64,000 nt of DNA from an uncultured Woeseiaceae bacterium (GTDB lineage Bacteria > Pseudomonadota > Gammaproteobacteria > Steroidobacterales > Woeseiaceae), in assembly GCA_947259985.1 (NCBI GenBank), contig CAMYOJ010000001.1, forward strand, positions 62,001-126,000. Reading direction: 5' to 3'. Position 1 is the first letter of the stretch; the number at the start of each line of letters is the position of its first letter. The notes under the pieces were generated by a model. The model had not been told where the DNA came from. It saw nothing but the letters and a program-made list of their open reading frames with translations, and ran no database searches. Positions 29,137-37,809 of the stretch are shown in pieces. Made by a program: the position numbers and the translations under genes.

Positions 29137-30279
29137 ATGTCTGAGTTACATTCCGAGCCCGTAATCGACCTTCTCTGCCGCCTTGTCAGGCGTCCTTCGG
29201 TAACCCCGGACGATGCAGGCTGTCAGTCGATGCTGGTCGACCGCTTGACACGCCTCGGCTTCGAATGCGAGACGCTGCAATACAATGATGTCACGAATCT
29301 CTGGGCCCGCCGTGGAAACGCTGCTCCCGTGTTGTGTTTCGCGGGCCACACCGACGTGGTGCCCCCGGGCGATGAGGCCGAGTGGAAAAGCAACCCCTTC
29401 GAACCCACGTTCGTCGGTGACACGTTGTATGGCCGCGGCTCGGCCGACATGAAAAGCGGACTCGCGGCAATGATCGTTGCGCTGGAAAATTTCCTGGCCA
29501 GGCATGCAGACCATGACGGCAGCCTGGCGTTGCTTATCACCAGCGATGAAGAAGGCCGTGCCCGCGACGGCACGCTCAAGGTCATGGAGGAACTGCAGAG
29601 ACGCGACGAACACATTGACTGGTGCGTCCTTGGCGAGCCTTCCAGCGAGCGGGAACTCGGTGACATTGTTCGTATCGGGCGTCGTGGCTCACTGAGCGGC
29701 ATGTTGACTGTGCGGGGTGTACAAGGCCATGTCGCGTATCCGCAGCTTGCCGATAACCCGATTCGCCGCTTTGCGCCGGTGCTTGCCGAGTTGCACCAGA
29801 TAGACTGGGACAACGGCAACGAGTTCTTTCCGCCCACCAGCTTCCAGGTCGTCGATGTGCGTGCCGGCATCGGTGCGCCCAACGTAACGCCGGGAGAGCT
29901 TTCAGCGCGCTTCAATTTCCGTTACTCGACTGAGTGGACGCACGAATCGCTCACGGAAAAAGTAGAAAGCGTCTTCGCGCAGCACAACATCGATTACGAG
30001 CTCAAGTGGCATCTGTCGGGCGAACCGTTCCTTACACAGCCGGGCAAGTTGATCGACATGGTGACCCGGGCGGTTGTTGAGAAGACGGGCAGCGCACCGG
30101 AGTTGTCAACTGGTGGAGGCACCTCGGACGGAAGATTCATCTCTCCCGCGGGCGTAGACGTCGTTGAACTGGGGCCCGTAAACGCATCGATTCACAAGAT
30201 TGACGAGCACGTCAGTGTATCCGACGTCATTGCGCTGACGCAGATGTATCAGCGCATCATGGAACTCATGCTGCTGTAA
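29137..30279 (+). CDS. dapE: succinyl-diaminopimelate desuccinylase
   Basis: DapE hydrolyses N-succinyl-LL-diaminopimelate to LL-DAP in lysine and cell-wall synthesis. It is a two-zinc M20 peptidase-family enzyme. In the 380-aa protein zinc and catalytic residues are visible in LCFAGHTDVVPPGD (His, Asp), YGRGSADMKSGLAAM (Asp) and LITSDEEGRARDGT (Glu-Glu). HGVQGHVAYP in related enzymes appears here as GVQGHVAYPQLADNP. STGGGTSDGRFI and NASIHKIDEHV complete the set. It reads away from pstS; the 157-bp divergent gap holds the Pho box and presumably the dapE promoter. Confidence 0.97.
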   Translation: MSELHSEPVIDLLCRLVRRPSVTPDDAGCQSMLVDRLTRLGFECETLQYNDVTNLWARRGNAAPVLCFAGHTDVVPPGDEAEWKSNPFEPTFVGDTLYGRGSADMKSGLAAMIVALENFLARHADHDGSLALLITSDEEGRARDGTLKVMEELQRRDEHIDWCVLGEPSSERELGDIVRIGRRGSLSGMLTVRGVQGHVAYPQLADNPIRRFAPVLAELHQIDWDNGNEFFPPTSFQVVDVRAGIGAPNVTPGELSARFNFRYSTEWTHESLTEKVESVFAQHNIDYELKWHLSGEPFLTQPGKLIDMVTRAVVEKTGSAPELSTGGGTSDGRFISPAGVDVVELGPVNASIHKIDEHVSVSDVIALTQMYQRIMELMLL

Positions 30280-30291
30280 CGGCGACGAGTA

Positions 30292-30783
30292 TCAAGCCGC
30301 TCGAAGATTGTTGTAGATTCCCGCGATTCCGAGTCCGCCCAGACCAATGATGACCCAGGTGGGCATCGACAGCCCCAGCAGGCGCCAGACGACATCGGCA
30401 CATTCGCCGGAACCCTTGAAAATAAGGCCCAGCGCATCGAAAAGTGGGAAATTACCCATGATGTACTCGAAGCCGGGGCCACAGGAAGGTACCTGGTCGG
30501 CAGGCAGACTTTGAAGATGTACATGCCAGCTCGCAACTCCGACACCGAAGCCCGCGGTTAGCAGAACGAGTACGGCATAAATGCGGCCGCCCAGCTTGCC
30601 CGGATCGTGAATCGCAGCAATGAGGAACACGATTCCGAGCAGAATCGTCGCGATGCGCTGGAACACGCACAAAGGGCAAGGATCGAGCAAGAGTACGTAC
30701 TGCGCGTACAGGGCAAATCCCATCATGCCCGCACAGGCGAAAAAGCCTGCGAAATTCAGCAGCCGCTTTCCTGGTAACGCCAT
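30292..30783 (-). CDS. dsbB: disulfide bond formation protein B
   Basis: DsbB reoxidises periplasmic DsbA and passes electrons to quinone in the inner membrane. The 163-aa protein has four membrane segments. The first redox pair is Cys36-Cys39 in DPCPLCVFQR. The second is Cys101 and Cys128, in VPSCGPGFEY and GSGECADVVW, matching the two periplasmic loops of the family. It begins 5 bp after phoU, so it may be co-transcribed with it, which is unusual company for dsbB. Its end is convergent with dapE. Confidence 0.95.
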   Translation of the reverse strand: MALPGKRLLNFAGFFACAGMMGFALYAQYVLLLDPCPLCVFQRIATILLGIVFLIAAIHDPGKLGGRIYAVLVLLTAGFGVGVASWHVHLQSLPADQVPSCGPGFEYIMGNFPLFDALGLIFKGSGECADVVWRLLGLSMPTWVIIGLGGLGIAGIYNNLRAA

Positions 30784-30788
30784 AGATA

Positions 30789-31502
30789 TCAGCCGGAATC
30801 CTGGCCGGTGTCGTCGGAATAAAGAGTATGGCGCACGTCGCGCCCGTGCACCATGTAGATCACGTATTCGCAGATATTCTTGGCATGGTCGCCAATACGC
30901 TCAAGCGATCGCGCAACCCAGGTGACATTCATGACACGCTTGATCGAGCGCGGGTCTTCCATCATGAAGGTGATACATTGCCGCGCGATCGCCTCGTATT
31001 CATCGTCGACGCGTTCATCCTCGCGCACAGTCTCGAGTGCTTCTTCGACATCGAGCCGCGCGAACGCGTTCATCGCATCGCGCAGCATGTGAGCAACATG
31101 GCTCCCCAGCGTCTTGAGCTCGCGATACGAATCTGCCGGACGATCCATGGCCGCCAGTTTCGACGCAAGAAAGCCGATTTTTTCGGCTTCGTCGCCAATG
31201 CGTTCCAGGTCGGTGATGGTCTTGATAATCGCGACGATTAATCGCAGATCGCCGGCCGTCGGCGCACGAGTAGCGAGTATTCGACTGCACTCCTCGTCTA
31301 TCGTGACCTCGAGATCATTAACCTTGTAGTCGTCCCTGGCGACCTGAAGGCCGAGTTCGCTATCGCCGCTGACGATCGCTGCAATGGCCTGTGACAACTG
31401 CGACTCGACAAGACCGCCCATTACCAGCACGTTATTGCGCAGGTCCTCGATGTCCTTGTTGAAACGACGTGAGATGTGCTCGTTCAAGTCAGAAGCTTCC
31501 AT
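30789..31502 (-). CDS. phoU: phosphate signalling complex protein PhoU
   Basis: PhoU links the Pst transporter to PhoR and keeps the Pho regulon off when phosphate is plentiful. The 237-aa protein from ATG 31502 begins MEASDLNEHISRRFNKDIED. It contains two three-helix PhoU repeats with the metal-binding motifs typical of the family (for example ERIGDEAEKIGFLASKL and ERIGDHAKNICEYVIYM). It lies downstream of the porin gene rather than after pstB, so its supply may follow the porin promoter. Confidence 0.96.
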   Translation of the reverse strand: MEASDLNEHISRRFNKDIEDLRNNVLVMGGLVESQLSQAIAAIVSGDSELGLQVARDDYKVNDLEVTIDEECSRILATRAPTAGDLRLIVAIIKTITDLERIGDEAEKIGFLASKLAAMDRPADSYRELKTLGSHVAHMLRDAMNAFARLDVEEALETVREDERVDDEYEAIARQCITFMMEDPRSIKRVMNVTWVARSLERIGDHAKNICEYVIYMVHGRDVRHTLYSDDTGQDSG

Positions 31503-31523
31503 CGATTTGAGACTCCGAGAGTC

Positions 31524-31553
31524 CGGGTGTGACCGTATAGTCACTTGAACCCG
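31524..31553 (-). terminator. hairpin between the porin gene and phoU
   Basis: CGGGT (31524-31528) and GTGAC (31529-31533) pair with GTCAC (31540-31544) and ACCCG (31549-31553), forming a two-part stem with a 6-base loop. No long U tract follows on the minus strand, so it may be an attenuator or mRNA-stabilising element that lets phoU be made at lower level than the porin. Confidence 0.45.
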
Positions 31554-31573
31554 AACTTGTCGTCAAGCCTACG

Positions 31574-32857
31574 TTACTTCCATTTCCATTGTGTGTCGAT
31601 CATCAGGCGATCGTAGTCTCTCTCGCTGCCGGAGACCTGGTCGGTCTCGTTGATGAAGTATTGCGCACCGATCGTCCAGGTCTTGTTGATCCCGTAGTTC
31701 AGCTGCAGCCAGTGACCCTTGCTGTCGGTACCGCCGCCGCCGAAGTCCGAGTCAGTCAGCAGACCGAGCATGGAGTCGGCCTCCTTGTCTGCGTAGTAAT
31801 AAGAGAACTGCACCTGGCCACGATCCTTGGCCTGGCCGATCTTCGTACCTGCCGACCAGCCTGTGTCGTTGTCCGACGGATCGTTGTTCGTGACGTAGTC
31901 GAAGAAGACGAGTGTGGACAGGCCACCGACCTCGAACGCTGCTTCGGCGAAGACTTCAGTCAGATGGTAATCGTAAAGGTACTGGCATGCGGCGCCGGTT
32001 GATCCGCAAGGTGATCCGTCGGCCTCGACAGCCGTGTTGCCGAAGTAGTCACCGGGATCCGCGGGGTCGCCGAAAGGCGTGGGAGCGCCTTTGGTATCAA
32101 TCGAGTAGTAGGCAATACCGCCCTTCACCATCGCCCCGCCGATTTCTCCGGACGCGCCGATCTGGGCTCCCCAGGTGAAGCTCTCGTTGCCCCCCCTGGT
32201 GTCGCTTTCGAGGTGCGCGCCGATTGCATTCGCAAAAAACCAGTCGCGCTTGTAAGAGAGCGCGATGCCTTCCGGCGTCCAGTCGCCGTCCCACATCAAC
32301 GAGTTCTTGCCGCTACGCATCAGGGGATTCTTGAACTTGCCGCCGATTACGTGGAGTCCATCCGCGGCTTGCCAGTCTACGTAGGCCAGGTTGAGCACGA
32401 TGTTCTTCGACGAGCCGCCGGAACCGAGTGTCTGGTTGGTCGAAACGGGATCGTCACCGCCCGTCGCCAGGCCGAAACCGACTTCGACATCGTCTACGAG
32501 ATTGGCTTTCACATTAGTCCGCGCACGAATTCGATTGCGCTCCCGCGTTGAGCTGCCTTCAGCATCGATGTTTTCGTAGCGATAACGCAAATCGCCGTCC
32601 ATGCGGATGCGGTCGGACCAGGATTCCTTGGCCGCCGGGATCTCGGCCACACTCGTCTGCACATCCGTAATGGCCGTCGTAGTCTGTTGCTGAGCGCGAC
32701 GGAGATCCGCATTTTCTGCAGCAAGTTCCTCGAGCCGCTGCGACATAGCCGAAAGTTGCACGCGCATTTGCTCGATTTCGGCGTCGCTGACTGCAGCAAA
32801 CGATGCCGGCGAGGCGATAAGGCCCGCAGCCATCATCGGGAGAAGAATTCGTTTCAT
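31574..32857 (-). CDS. putative outer-membrane porin, Pho-regulated
   Basis: This is a 427-aa precursor with signal peptide MKRILLPMMAAGLIASPASF then AA. A heptad-rich coiled-coil segment follows (EIEQMRVQLSAMSQRLEELA and on to about residue 55), as in trimeric porins with an N-terminal coil. The rest shows alternating hydrophobic strands typical of a 16- to 18-strand barrel and ends LMIDTQWKWK. It resembles the putative porin family (Porin_5 type) more than OprP itself. The upstream Pho box and location between phoR and phoU suggest phosphate or phosphorylated solute entry. Substrate is inference. Confidence 0.82.
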   Translation of the reverse strand: MKRILLPMMAAGLIASPASFAAVSDAEIEQMRVQLSAMSQRLEELAAENADLRRAQQQTTTAITDVQTSVAEIPAAKESWSDRIRMDGDLRYRYENIDAEGSSTRERNRIRARTNVKANLVDDVEVGFGLATGGDDPVSTNQTLGSGGSSKNIVLNLAYVDWQAADGLHVIGGKFKNPLMRSGKNSLMWDGDWTPEGIALSYKRDWFFANAIGAHLESDTRGGNESFTWGAQIGASGEIGGAMVKGGIAYYSIDTKGAPTPFGDPADPGDYFGNTAVEADGSPCGSTGAACQYLYDYHLTEVFAEAAFEVGGLSTLVFFDYVTNNDPSDNDTGWSAGTKIGQAKDRGQVQFSYYYADKEADSMLGLLTDSDFGGGGTDSKGHWLQLNYGINKTWTIGAQYFINETDQVSGSERDYDRLMIDTQWKWK

Positions 32858-32970
32858 TATTTGCTCCGAGACTTGTGGTGACGAATTGCGGAGCCGCTGA
32901 ACGCTCCGTCGGACAGAAGGTTTTCGCGACCGGTTCAAAATCGCAGCCGGTCACACGAGGAGGATTCTGC

Positions 32971-33006
32971 CGACGGTTTTTTACAGAATTGTTACAAAAC
33001 CGTCAT
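32971..33006 (-). promoter_or_regulatory. Pho box upstream of the porin gene
   Basis: The minus strand reads ATGACGG-TTTT-GTAACAA-TTCT-GTAAAAA-ACCG-TCGG, giving GTAA/GACG cores every 11 bases. TTGTAAC and CTGTAAA with a 4-base spacer are the clearest pair. The site is about 115 bp upstream of the porin ATG and lies just beyond the phoR stop at 33034, so the porin has its own promoter. Confidence 0.68.
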
Positions 33007-33033
33007 CTTCTCTTAATAGTGGAATTGAGCGAC

Positions 33034-34347
33034 TCAGGCGCCGCCGGCAAGGGGAACCGGCGGCTCAACCACTACACGCTCTGCAGGAAAACGGCAACGG
33101 AATTCGCTGCCATGGCCTGACTCGCTCGTAACGACAAGTTCGGCGTCGTGCCGCGCCAGTACATGCTTGACGATGGCCAGTCCGAGCCCGATGCCACCAT
33201 CGTCTCGGCCGCGGCTCTTGTCGACGCGGAAGAACCGCTCAGTAAGGCGAGGAATGTATTCGGGGTCAATGCCCTCGCCCGTATCGGCAACAATCAGGTC
33301 GGCGCCCTCTCCATCCGATCGCCAGGTCATCGTAATTTCCCCATCTTCCGGCGTGTAGCGAATGGCGTTGGAGAGGAGATTCACGATGACAGTCTCGATT
33401 TCCGCCTTGTTAGCCCGTAACTCGGCAGTCGACTGCGCGTCAATCGTCACGTTTGCCACCTTGCTGTGACCCTCGAACGCCTGTCGGCACGACTCGAGAA
33501 GCTCCGGAACATCGACGGGCTCGTCAGATTTGACGGCCCCTGCGCTCTCGAGCCGCGACAGTTCGAGCATCTCGCTCAGAATCTGACGCATGCGCGCAGC
33601 CTGCCGGCGCATTTGTGCGACCGGTTTCTGCCACGTCGCAGGTATTGATTCATCATCGATCAGGCTATCCAGATAGCCATTTATAACGGTAAGCGGCGAG
33701 CGCAGCTCGTGTGATGCGTTGGCAACGAAGTCTCGGCGCATTTTGCTAAGGCGTATACGCTCGGTCACGTCACGCAGGAGCAGCAACTTCTGGTCCCCGC
33801 CGTAAGGTACTACCCGGCAATCCAGCCATTCACCGTCGCGTACGGGGGACATCATTTCGATAGTCGACTTGTGGTCTCCCGACTGCAGCAAGCGAATCAA
33901 TTCGGGGTCTCTAAGGATGTTGTCAACACGCTGGCCCCGGTCCTTCTTGCGCTTGAGCCCCGCGAGCTCCTTGGCGGCACGGTTGCAGGCGATGATCTCG
34001 TTGTTCGCGTCAAGAATGACAGCACCGTCCGGCATCGCGTTCGTCGACTTCCTGATCTCACGCAATAGCATCCGGTAGTTCTTCTTGCGGCGCACGGCGC
34101 GCTCGCGCTCGAATCTGAAGCGAGAGAAAATCTGTTCCCAGATGCCTTCGCCAACACGAAACTGCTCGAAGTTCCCCGTGCGAAGGGCGCGTTCGAATGA
34201 CAACAATCGCGAAGCCTGCCAGGCAAGTGCAATCAACGCTGCCACCAGCAGTCCCATGACCACTTCGTCGTAGAGCCAGCCGACAACGGCTCCTGCCGAC
34301 AGGAACAGGATCATCCCGACGACAAATTTCCGTGCCGATTCAGACAT
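33034..34347 (-). CDS. phoR: phosphate regulon sensor histidine kinase PhoR
   Basis: PhoR autophosphorylates under phosphate starvation and activates PhoB. The 437-aa protein has two close N-terminal membrane segments (about residues 8-25 and 28-46) and almost no periplasmic part, typical of PhoR. A PAS domain covers about 100-195. The HisKA motif ASHELRSPLTVINGYLDSL has His213. The ATPase domain has NLLSNAIRYTPEDG, DTGEGIDPEYI and GIGLGLAIVKHV. The ATG at 34347 overlaps the phoB stop by 8 bp. No missing catalytic residue is seen. Confidence 0.97.
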   Translation of the reverse strand: MSESARKFVVGMILFLSAGAVVGWLYDEVVMGLLVAALIALAWQASRLLSFERALRTGNFEQFRVGEGIWEQIFSRFRFERERAVRRKKNYRMLLREIRKSTNAMPDGAVILDANNEIIACNRAAKELAGLKRKKDRGQRVDNILRDPELIRLLQSGDHKSTIEMMSPVRDGEWLDCRVVPYGGDQKLLLLRDVTERIRLSKMRRDFVANASHELRSPLTVINGYLDSLIDDESIPATWQKPVAQMRRQAARMRQILSEMLELSRLESAGAVKSDEPVDVPELLESCRQAFEGHSKVANVTIDAQSTAELRANKAEIETVIVNLLSNAIRYTPEDGEITMTWRSDGEGADLIVADTGEGIDPEYIPRLTERFFRVDKSRGRDDGGIGLGLAIVKHVLARHDAELVVTSESGHGSEFRCRFPAERVVVEPPVPLAGGA

Positions 34348-35047
34348 CGCTGCCCTCTGGAATCCGCGTTGAAAAGCGATAGCCCGCGCCACGCACGGTC
34401 TGTATGTAGTCGTCGGCCTGGTTTTCGGACAAGGCCTTGCGCAAGCGCCTTACGTGTACGTCAACAGTCCGCTCCTCGACATAAACGTTCGCGCCCCAGA
34501 CCCGGTCAAGGAGCTGCGTGCGGCTGTACACGCGGTCGGGGTGAGTCATCAGGAATTGCAGCAGGCGGTACTCGGTCGGCCCCAGCTTGATCTCCTCTCC
34601 CGCCGACAACACTCGGTGTCCGGCGTTATCGAGCTCGAGTACGCCGGCAGTGACAATATCGTCACTACGACCGCCAGATCGCCGCAGCACGGCCTGGATC
34701 CTGGAAACGAGCTCCCGGGGAGAAAACGGTTTCGTGATGTAGTCATCCGCACCGCCGTCGAGTCCCGAAATCTTGTCACGCTCTTCGGCTCTCGCCGTCA
34801 ACATGATGATCGAGAGGTCCTCGTACTCTTTCTCTCGTTTTAACAGACGCGTCAGTTCGAGGCCGCTGATATCGGGCAGCATCCAGTCGATTAGCGCCAG
34901 GTCGGGCCGCTCGTCGGCCAGCAGCTCTCGCGCGCTGCGACAGTCGCCCGCCTCAAGCGTCTCGAATCCGGCCCGCGACAGGTGAAAAACGATCATCTCG
35001 CGTATTGCCTGCTCGTCCTCAACGACGAGTATCTTGTTTGCAGCCAT
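34340..35047 (-). CDS. phoB: phosphate regulon response regulator PhoB
   Basis: PhoB activates the Pho regulon by binding Pho boxes and recruiting sigma-70 polymerase. In the 235-aa protein the receiver domain has acidic residues at 10-11, the phosphoacceptor Asp54 in ALIDWMLPDISG and Lys106 in ITKPFSPREL. The C-terminal winged-helix domain has LGPTEYRLLQFLMTHPDRVY and ERTVDVHVRRLRKAL. A Pho box about 55 bp upstream indicates autoregulation. It leads the phoB-phoR pair. Confidence 0.98.
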   Translation of the reverse strand: MAANKILVVEDEQAIREMIVFHLSRAGFETLEAGDCRSARELLADERPDLALIDWMLPDISGLELTRLLKREKEYEDLSIIMLTARAEERDKISGLDGGADDYITKPFSPRELVSRIQAVLRRSGGRSDDIVTAGVLELDNAGHRVLSAGEEIKLGPTEYRLLQFLMTHPDRVYSRTQLLDRVWGANVYVEERTVDVHVRRLRKALSENQADDYIQTVRGAGYRFSTRIPEGSDV

Positions 35048-35101
35048 CGTGCCTTCTGAAAAACCTCAGGATGTATACAACCCCGCATTTCAACAGCAGT
35101 A

Positions 35102-35119
35102 TATTACAGATCTGTTACG
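35102..35119 (-). promoter_or_regulatory. Pho box upstream of phoB
   Basis: The minus strand reads TCGTAAC-AGAT-CTGTAAT, two 7-base units with a 4-base spacer, matching the other two sites in this window. It overlaps the last bases of tsaB. TATACT follows at once on the minus strand and could be the -10, although the spacing is shorter than usual. Confidence 0.68.
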
Positions 35120-35813
35120 AGCCGGCTGCGGCCGGTTTCTCGGCTACTTTGTGGCGCAGATAGGCCGGAACCACGTCCTGGGGTTCTACGTAGTCGCCGT
35201 TCTGCAGACTCATTGCACCTAGCGGCAGCAGGAAGCGCGCGCTCGGATAAAGCACGGCCGAGTGACTCTCGAAGTACTCTTCGTTCAGGGCCGTGAGCTC
35301 GGGGTAACGCTGCCAGCCCGCGCCGGCCGCGATTCGTCCGCCCGCGTCGTCGGCATCCAGTTCCGCAATGGGCATGTGGCCGTGCAGACGCTCGTCGAAC
35401 ATCGGTTCAGGAATATTCGCATCACCACGACGGTAGCCGCCCAGGTAGACCTCGTTCATGTGCGCGTCCTGCGCCGCGACGACCTGCCTGGCCTCAGTTT
35501 CGGCGAACACCTGCGCCGCAATGGCTGCCAGCGATGAGACCGGCACGATGGGCAAACCGGCACCGTGGGCAAGCCCCTGGGCGACGGAGGCCGCGATGCG
35601 CATACCGATAAAAGAGCCCGGCCCGTTTCCAAGCACGATGGCGTCGAGTTCCGAAAGAGTGCATCCGCTCTCGGCGAGTACGTCTCTTATCATAGGGGTC
35701 AGCAGGCGCGTGTGTTCTCGCGCCAGTTCTTCATGGCGCTCGAACACGCCATCGCCGAGATGCAAGGCGACGCTGCAGGCGATAGATGACGTGTCGATTG
35801 CGAGCAGCTTCAT
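35115..35813 (-). CDS. tsaB: tRNA threonylcarbamoyladenosine synthesis protein TsaB
   Basis: TsaB is the scaffold partner of TsaD and TsaE in making t6A37 on ANN-decoding tRNAs. The 232-aa protein starts MKLLAIDTSSIACSVALHLG, an ASKHA-fold N-terminus. It has LSELDAIVLGNGPGSFIGMR and IAASVAQGLAHGAGLPIVPV, the family core. Its ATG overlaps the helicase stop as ATGA, the same yoaA-tsaB arrangement as in E. coli. Its 3' end overlaps the phoB Pho box. Confidence 0.95.
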   Translation of the reverse strand: MKLLAIDTSSIACSVALHLGDGVFERHEELAREHTRLLTPMIRDVLAESGCTLSELDAIVLGNGPGSFIGMRIAASVAQGLAHGAGLPIVPVSSLAAIAAQVFAETEARQVVAAQDAHMNEVYLGGYRRGDANIPEPMFDERLHGHMPIAELDADDAGGRIAAGAGWQRYPELTALNEEYFESHSAVLYPSARFLLPLGAMSLQNGDYVEPQDVVPAYLRHKVAEKPAAAGS

Positions 35814-37729
35814 GCCACGGCTCCTTTCCGCTCATGCGCCGCGAGAAAACTCGACACCTCATTGATGGCGGAGGTCGTCGGCATCGGCTCGAGGCACTGC
35901 AGGAACATCTTGCCATAGCGCTTGCCTGTAATGCGTGGATCGCACAGGACGACCACGCCGTAGTCCGATTCGTCGCGCAGCAGCCGGCCGGCGCCCTGTT
36001 TCAATGCCAGTGCCGCCAGCGGCAACTGGTGGTCCATGAAGCCATTACCGCCCTGTCGCCTGATGTACTCGAGGCGCGCCATCATGAGTGGATCGGCTGG
36101 CGAAGCGAAAGGTAGCTTGTCGATGGCCACGATGCTCAGCGCCGCGCCGCGGACGTCGACGCCCTCCCAGAAACTGCCGGTCCCGAGGAGCACGGCATCG
36201 CCGGACTGCCGGAAGCGGCGCAGCAAGTCGTCTCGCGGTGCATCGCCCTGGGCCAGGAGCTTGCGACCACCCAGCACCGATTTATTTGCCTTGAACCACT
36301 TCCTCGCATTGTTGAGCGCACGGTGACTCGTGAAGAGGCAGAACACGCCACCCGATGTCAGGTCGAGGAGCGGCTCCACAGCCTCGAGCATGGCGGTGGT
36401 GTGCGTCGGATCCGACGGCTGCGGCAGACCGGGTGGCAGGTAAATCAGGCCATTCTGCTCGATGCTGTACGGGCTTGGGAACGTCAATCCCGGCACGCCC
36501 GGTAAACCCATGCGCGACACGAAATGCGAAAAATCATCGCCGATGGCGAGCGTGGCGGACGTAAACACCCAGGCCTGGAAGCCATTGTCTATCAGGCCAT
36601 TCAATTTTGAGGAGACGTCGAGCGGTGTCAGGTGTAGCCGGATGCTGCGCGGATTCACCTCGAGCCAGCGCAAGCCGTCCCACGCGTCTTCGCTTGCCAG
36701 TATCGTGAGCCGCTCGGAGGCGCCAATGAGCTGTTCGTGGATTTTCTCTACTTCGACCGAAGCGTCCCCAAGTTCGACTACGGCCACATGCACGTCATGC
36801 AGTGCATGCGCCAGCGAGTCAAGCGGCTCGCGCAGATCGTCGATGAGCTCGCCAAGCTCGTGCCTGCCCTCCTGGCGCGGGGCTTCGGCGCGAAGGACCC
36901 GAATCGCGGTTTGCAGCGCGTCGACGCGTCGGTTCAGCTCGGCGTTCGCATACGGCATCGTCGCCGTCCTTACCTCGTCGACCAGTCTCTCGAGTTCCCG
37001 GCTGCCAAGCGCCACACCAAAGAACTGCACGGCGAGATCGGGCACCTGGTGCGCTTCGTCGAGGATGATCGCCTCGGCTCCGGGAAGGAACTCGACGAAG
37101 CCCTCCTCCTTCATCGCAAGATCAGCCAGCAGCAGGTGATGGTTGACGACAACGAGGTCTGCCTCCTGGGCCGCACGGCGTGCCTTGACCACGTGACAGC
37201 TCGAGTAGGCCGGGCACTTCTGCCCCAGGCAGTTGTCGGCCGTCGATGTGACCAGCGGCCAGACCGCAGAATCCTCGGCTACGTCGGTCAGTTCAGCGCG
37301 ATCGCCCGAATCGGTGCGGTGCCGCCACGCTCGAACCTCGTTGAGATCGTCGGCCAGCGTCGGTGCGATGTCGGTCAGGTGATCGAGGCGCTGTGTGCAC
37401 AGGTAATTGGCGCGCCCTTTGAGCAGCGCCGTCTGCACGGGACGCCCGACGGCCTTGCTGATCAACGGCAGGTCACGATGATAGAGCTGGTCCTGCAGCG
37501 CTTTGGTACCCGTGCTGATAATCGTCTTGCGGCCGCTAAGCAATGCCGGCAGGAGATAGGCGAACGTCTTGCCCGTACCTGTGCCGGCTTCGACGACGAG
37601 TTTGTCCGAATTTGCGATGGCTTCAGCCACAGCCTCGGCCATCCAGGCCTGGCCCGCACGCGGCTGGAAGCCGGGCAACAACGCCTTCAGCGGGCTGTCT
37701 TCACCGAAGAATTCAGTCAGATTGGTCAC
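35810..37729 (-). CDS. yoaA: DinG-family iron-sulfur DNA helicase (YoaA-like)
   Basis: This is an XPD/DinG-type 5'-3' helicase of 639 residues. Walker A is EAGTGTGKTFAYLLPALLS, and the DEAH box is ILDEAHQVPDLA. Four cysteines for a 4Fe-4S cluster lie between them, one in ANYLCTQRLDH and three in NCLGQKCPAYSSCHVVKAR. C-terminal motifs include GTGSFWEGVDVRG and LPFASPADPLMMARLEYIRR. Linkage to tsaB points to YoaA, which in E. coli works with the HolC subunit in repair of stalled forks, rather than to DinG. The start at ATG 37729 gives a normal length. Confidence 0.92.
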   Translation of the reverse strand: MTNLTEFFGEDSPLKALLPGFQPRAGQAWMAEAVAEAIANSDKLVVEAGTGTGKTFAYLLPALLSGRKTIISTGTKALQDQLYHRDLPLISKAVGRPVQTALLKGRANYLCTQRLDHLTDIAPTLADDLNEVRAWRHRTDSGDRAELTDVAEDSAVWPLVTSTADNCLGQKCPAYSSCHVVKARRAAQEADLVVVNHHLLLADLAMKEEGFVEFLPGAEAIILDEAHQVPDLAVQFFGVALGSRELERLVDEVRTATMPYANAELNRRVDALQTAIRVLRAEAPRQEGRHELGELIDDLREPLDSLAHALHDVHVAVVELGDASVEVEKIHEQLIGASERLTILASEDAWDGLRWLEVNPRSIRLHLTPLDVSSKLNGLIDNGFQAWVFTSATLAIGDDFSHFVSRMGLPGVPGLTFPSPYSIEQNGLIYLPPGLPQPSDPTHTTAMLEAVEPLLDLTSGGVFCLFTSHRALNNARKWFKANKSVLGGRKLLAQGDAPRDDLLRRFRQSGDAVLLGTGSFWEGVDVRGAALSIVAIDKLPFASPADPLMMARLEYIRRQGGNGFMDHQLPLAALALKQGAGRLLRDESDYGVVVLCDPRITGKRYGKMFLQCLEPMPTTSAINEVSSFLAAHERKGAVA

Positions 37730-37809
37730 GGCCGCAAGATTACACCGTTATCAGGGATGTAGCCTCAGAGATTTGTGGCCGAAACGCCGCAATCTGAGAG
37801 AATGAGGTC

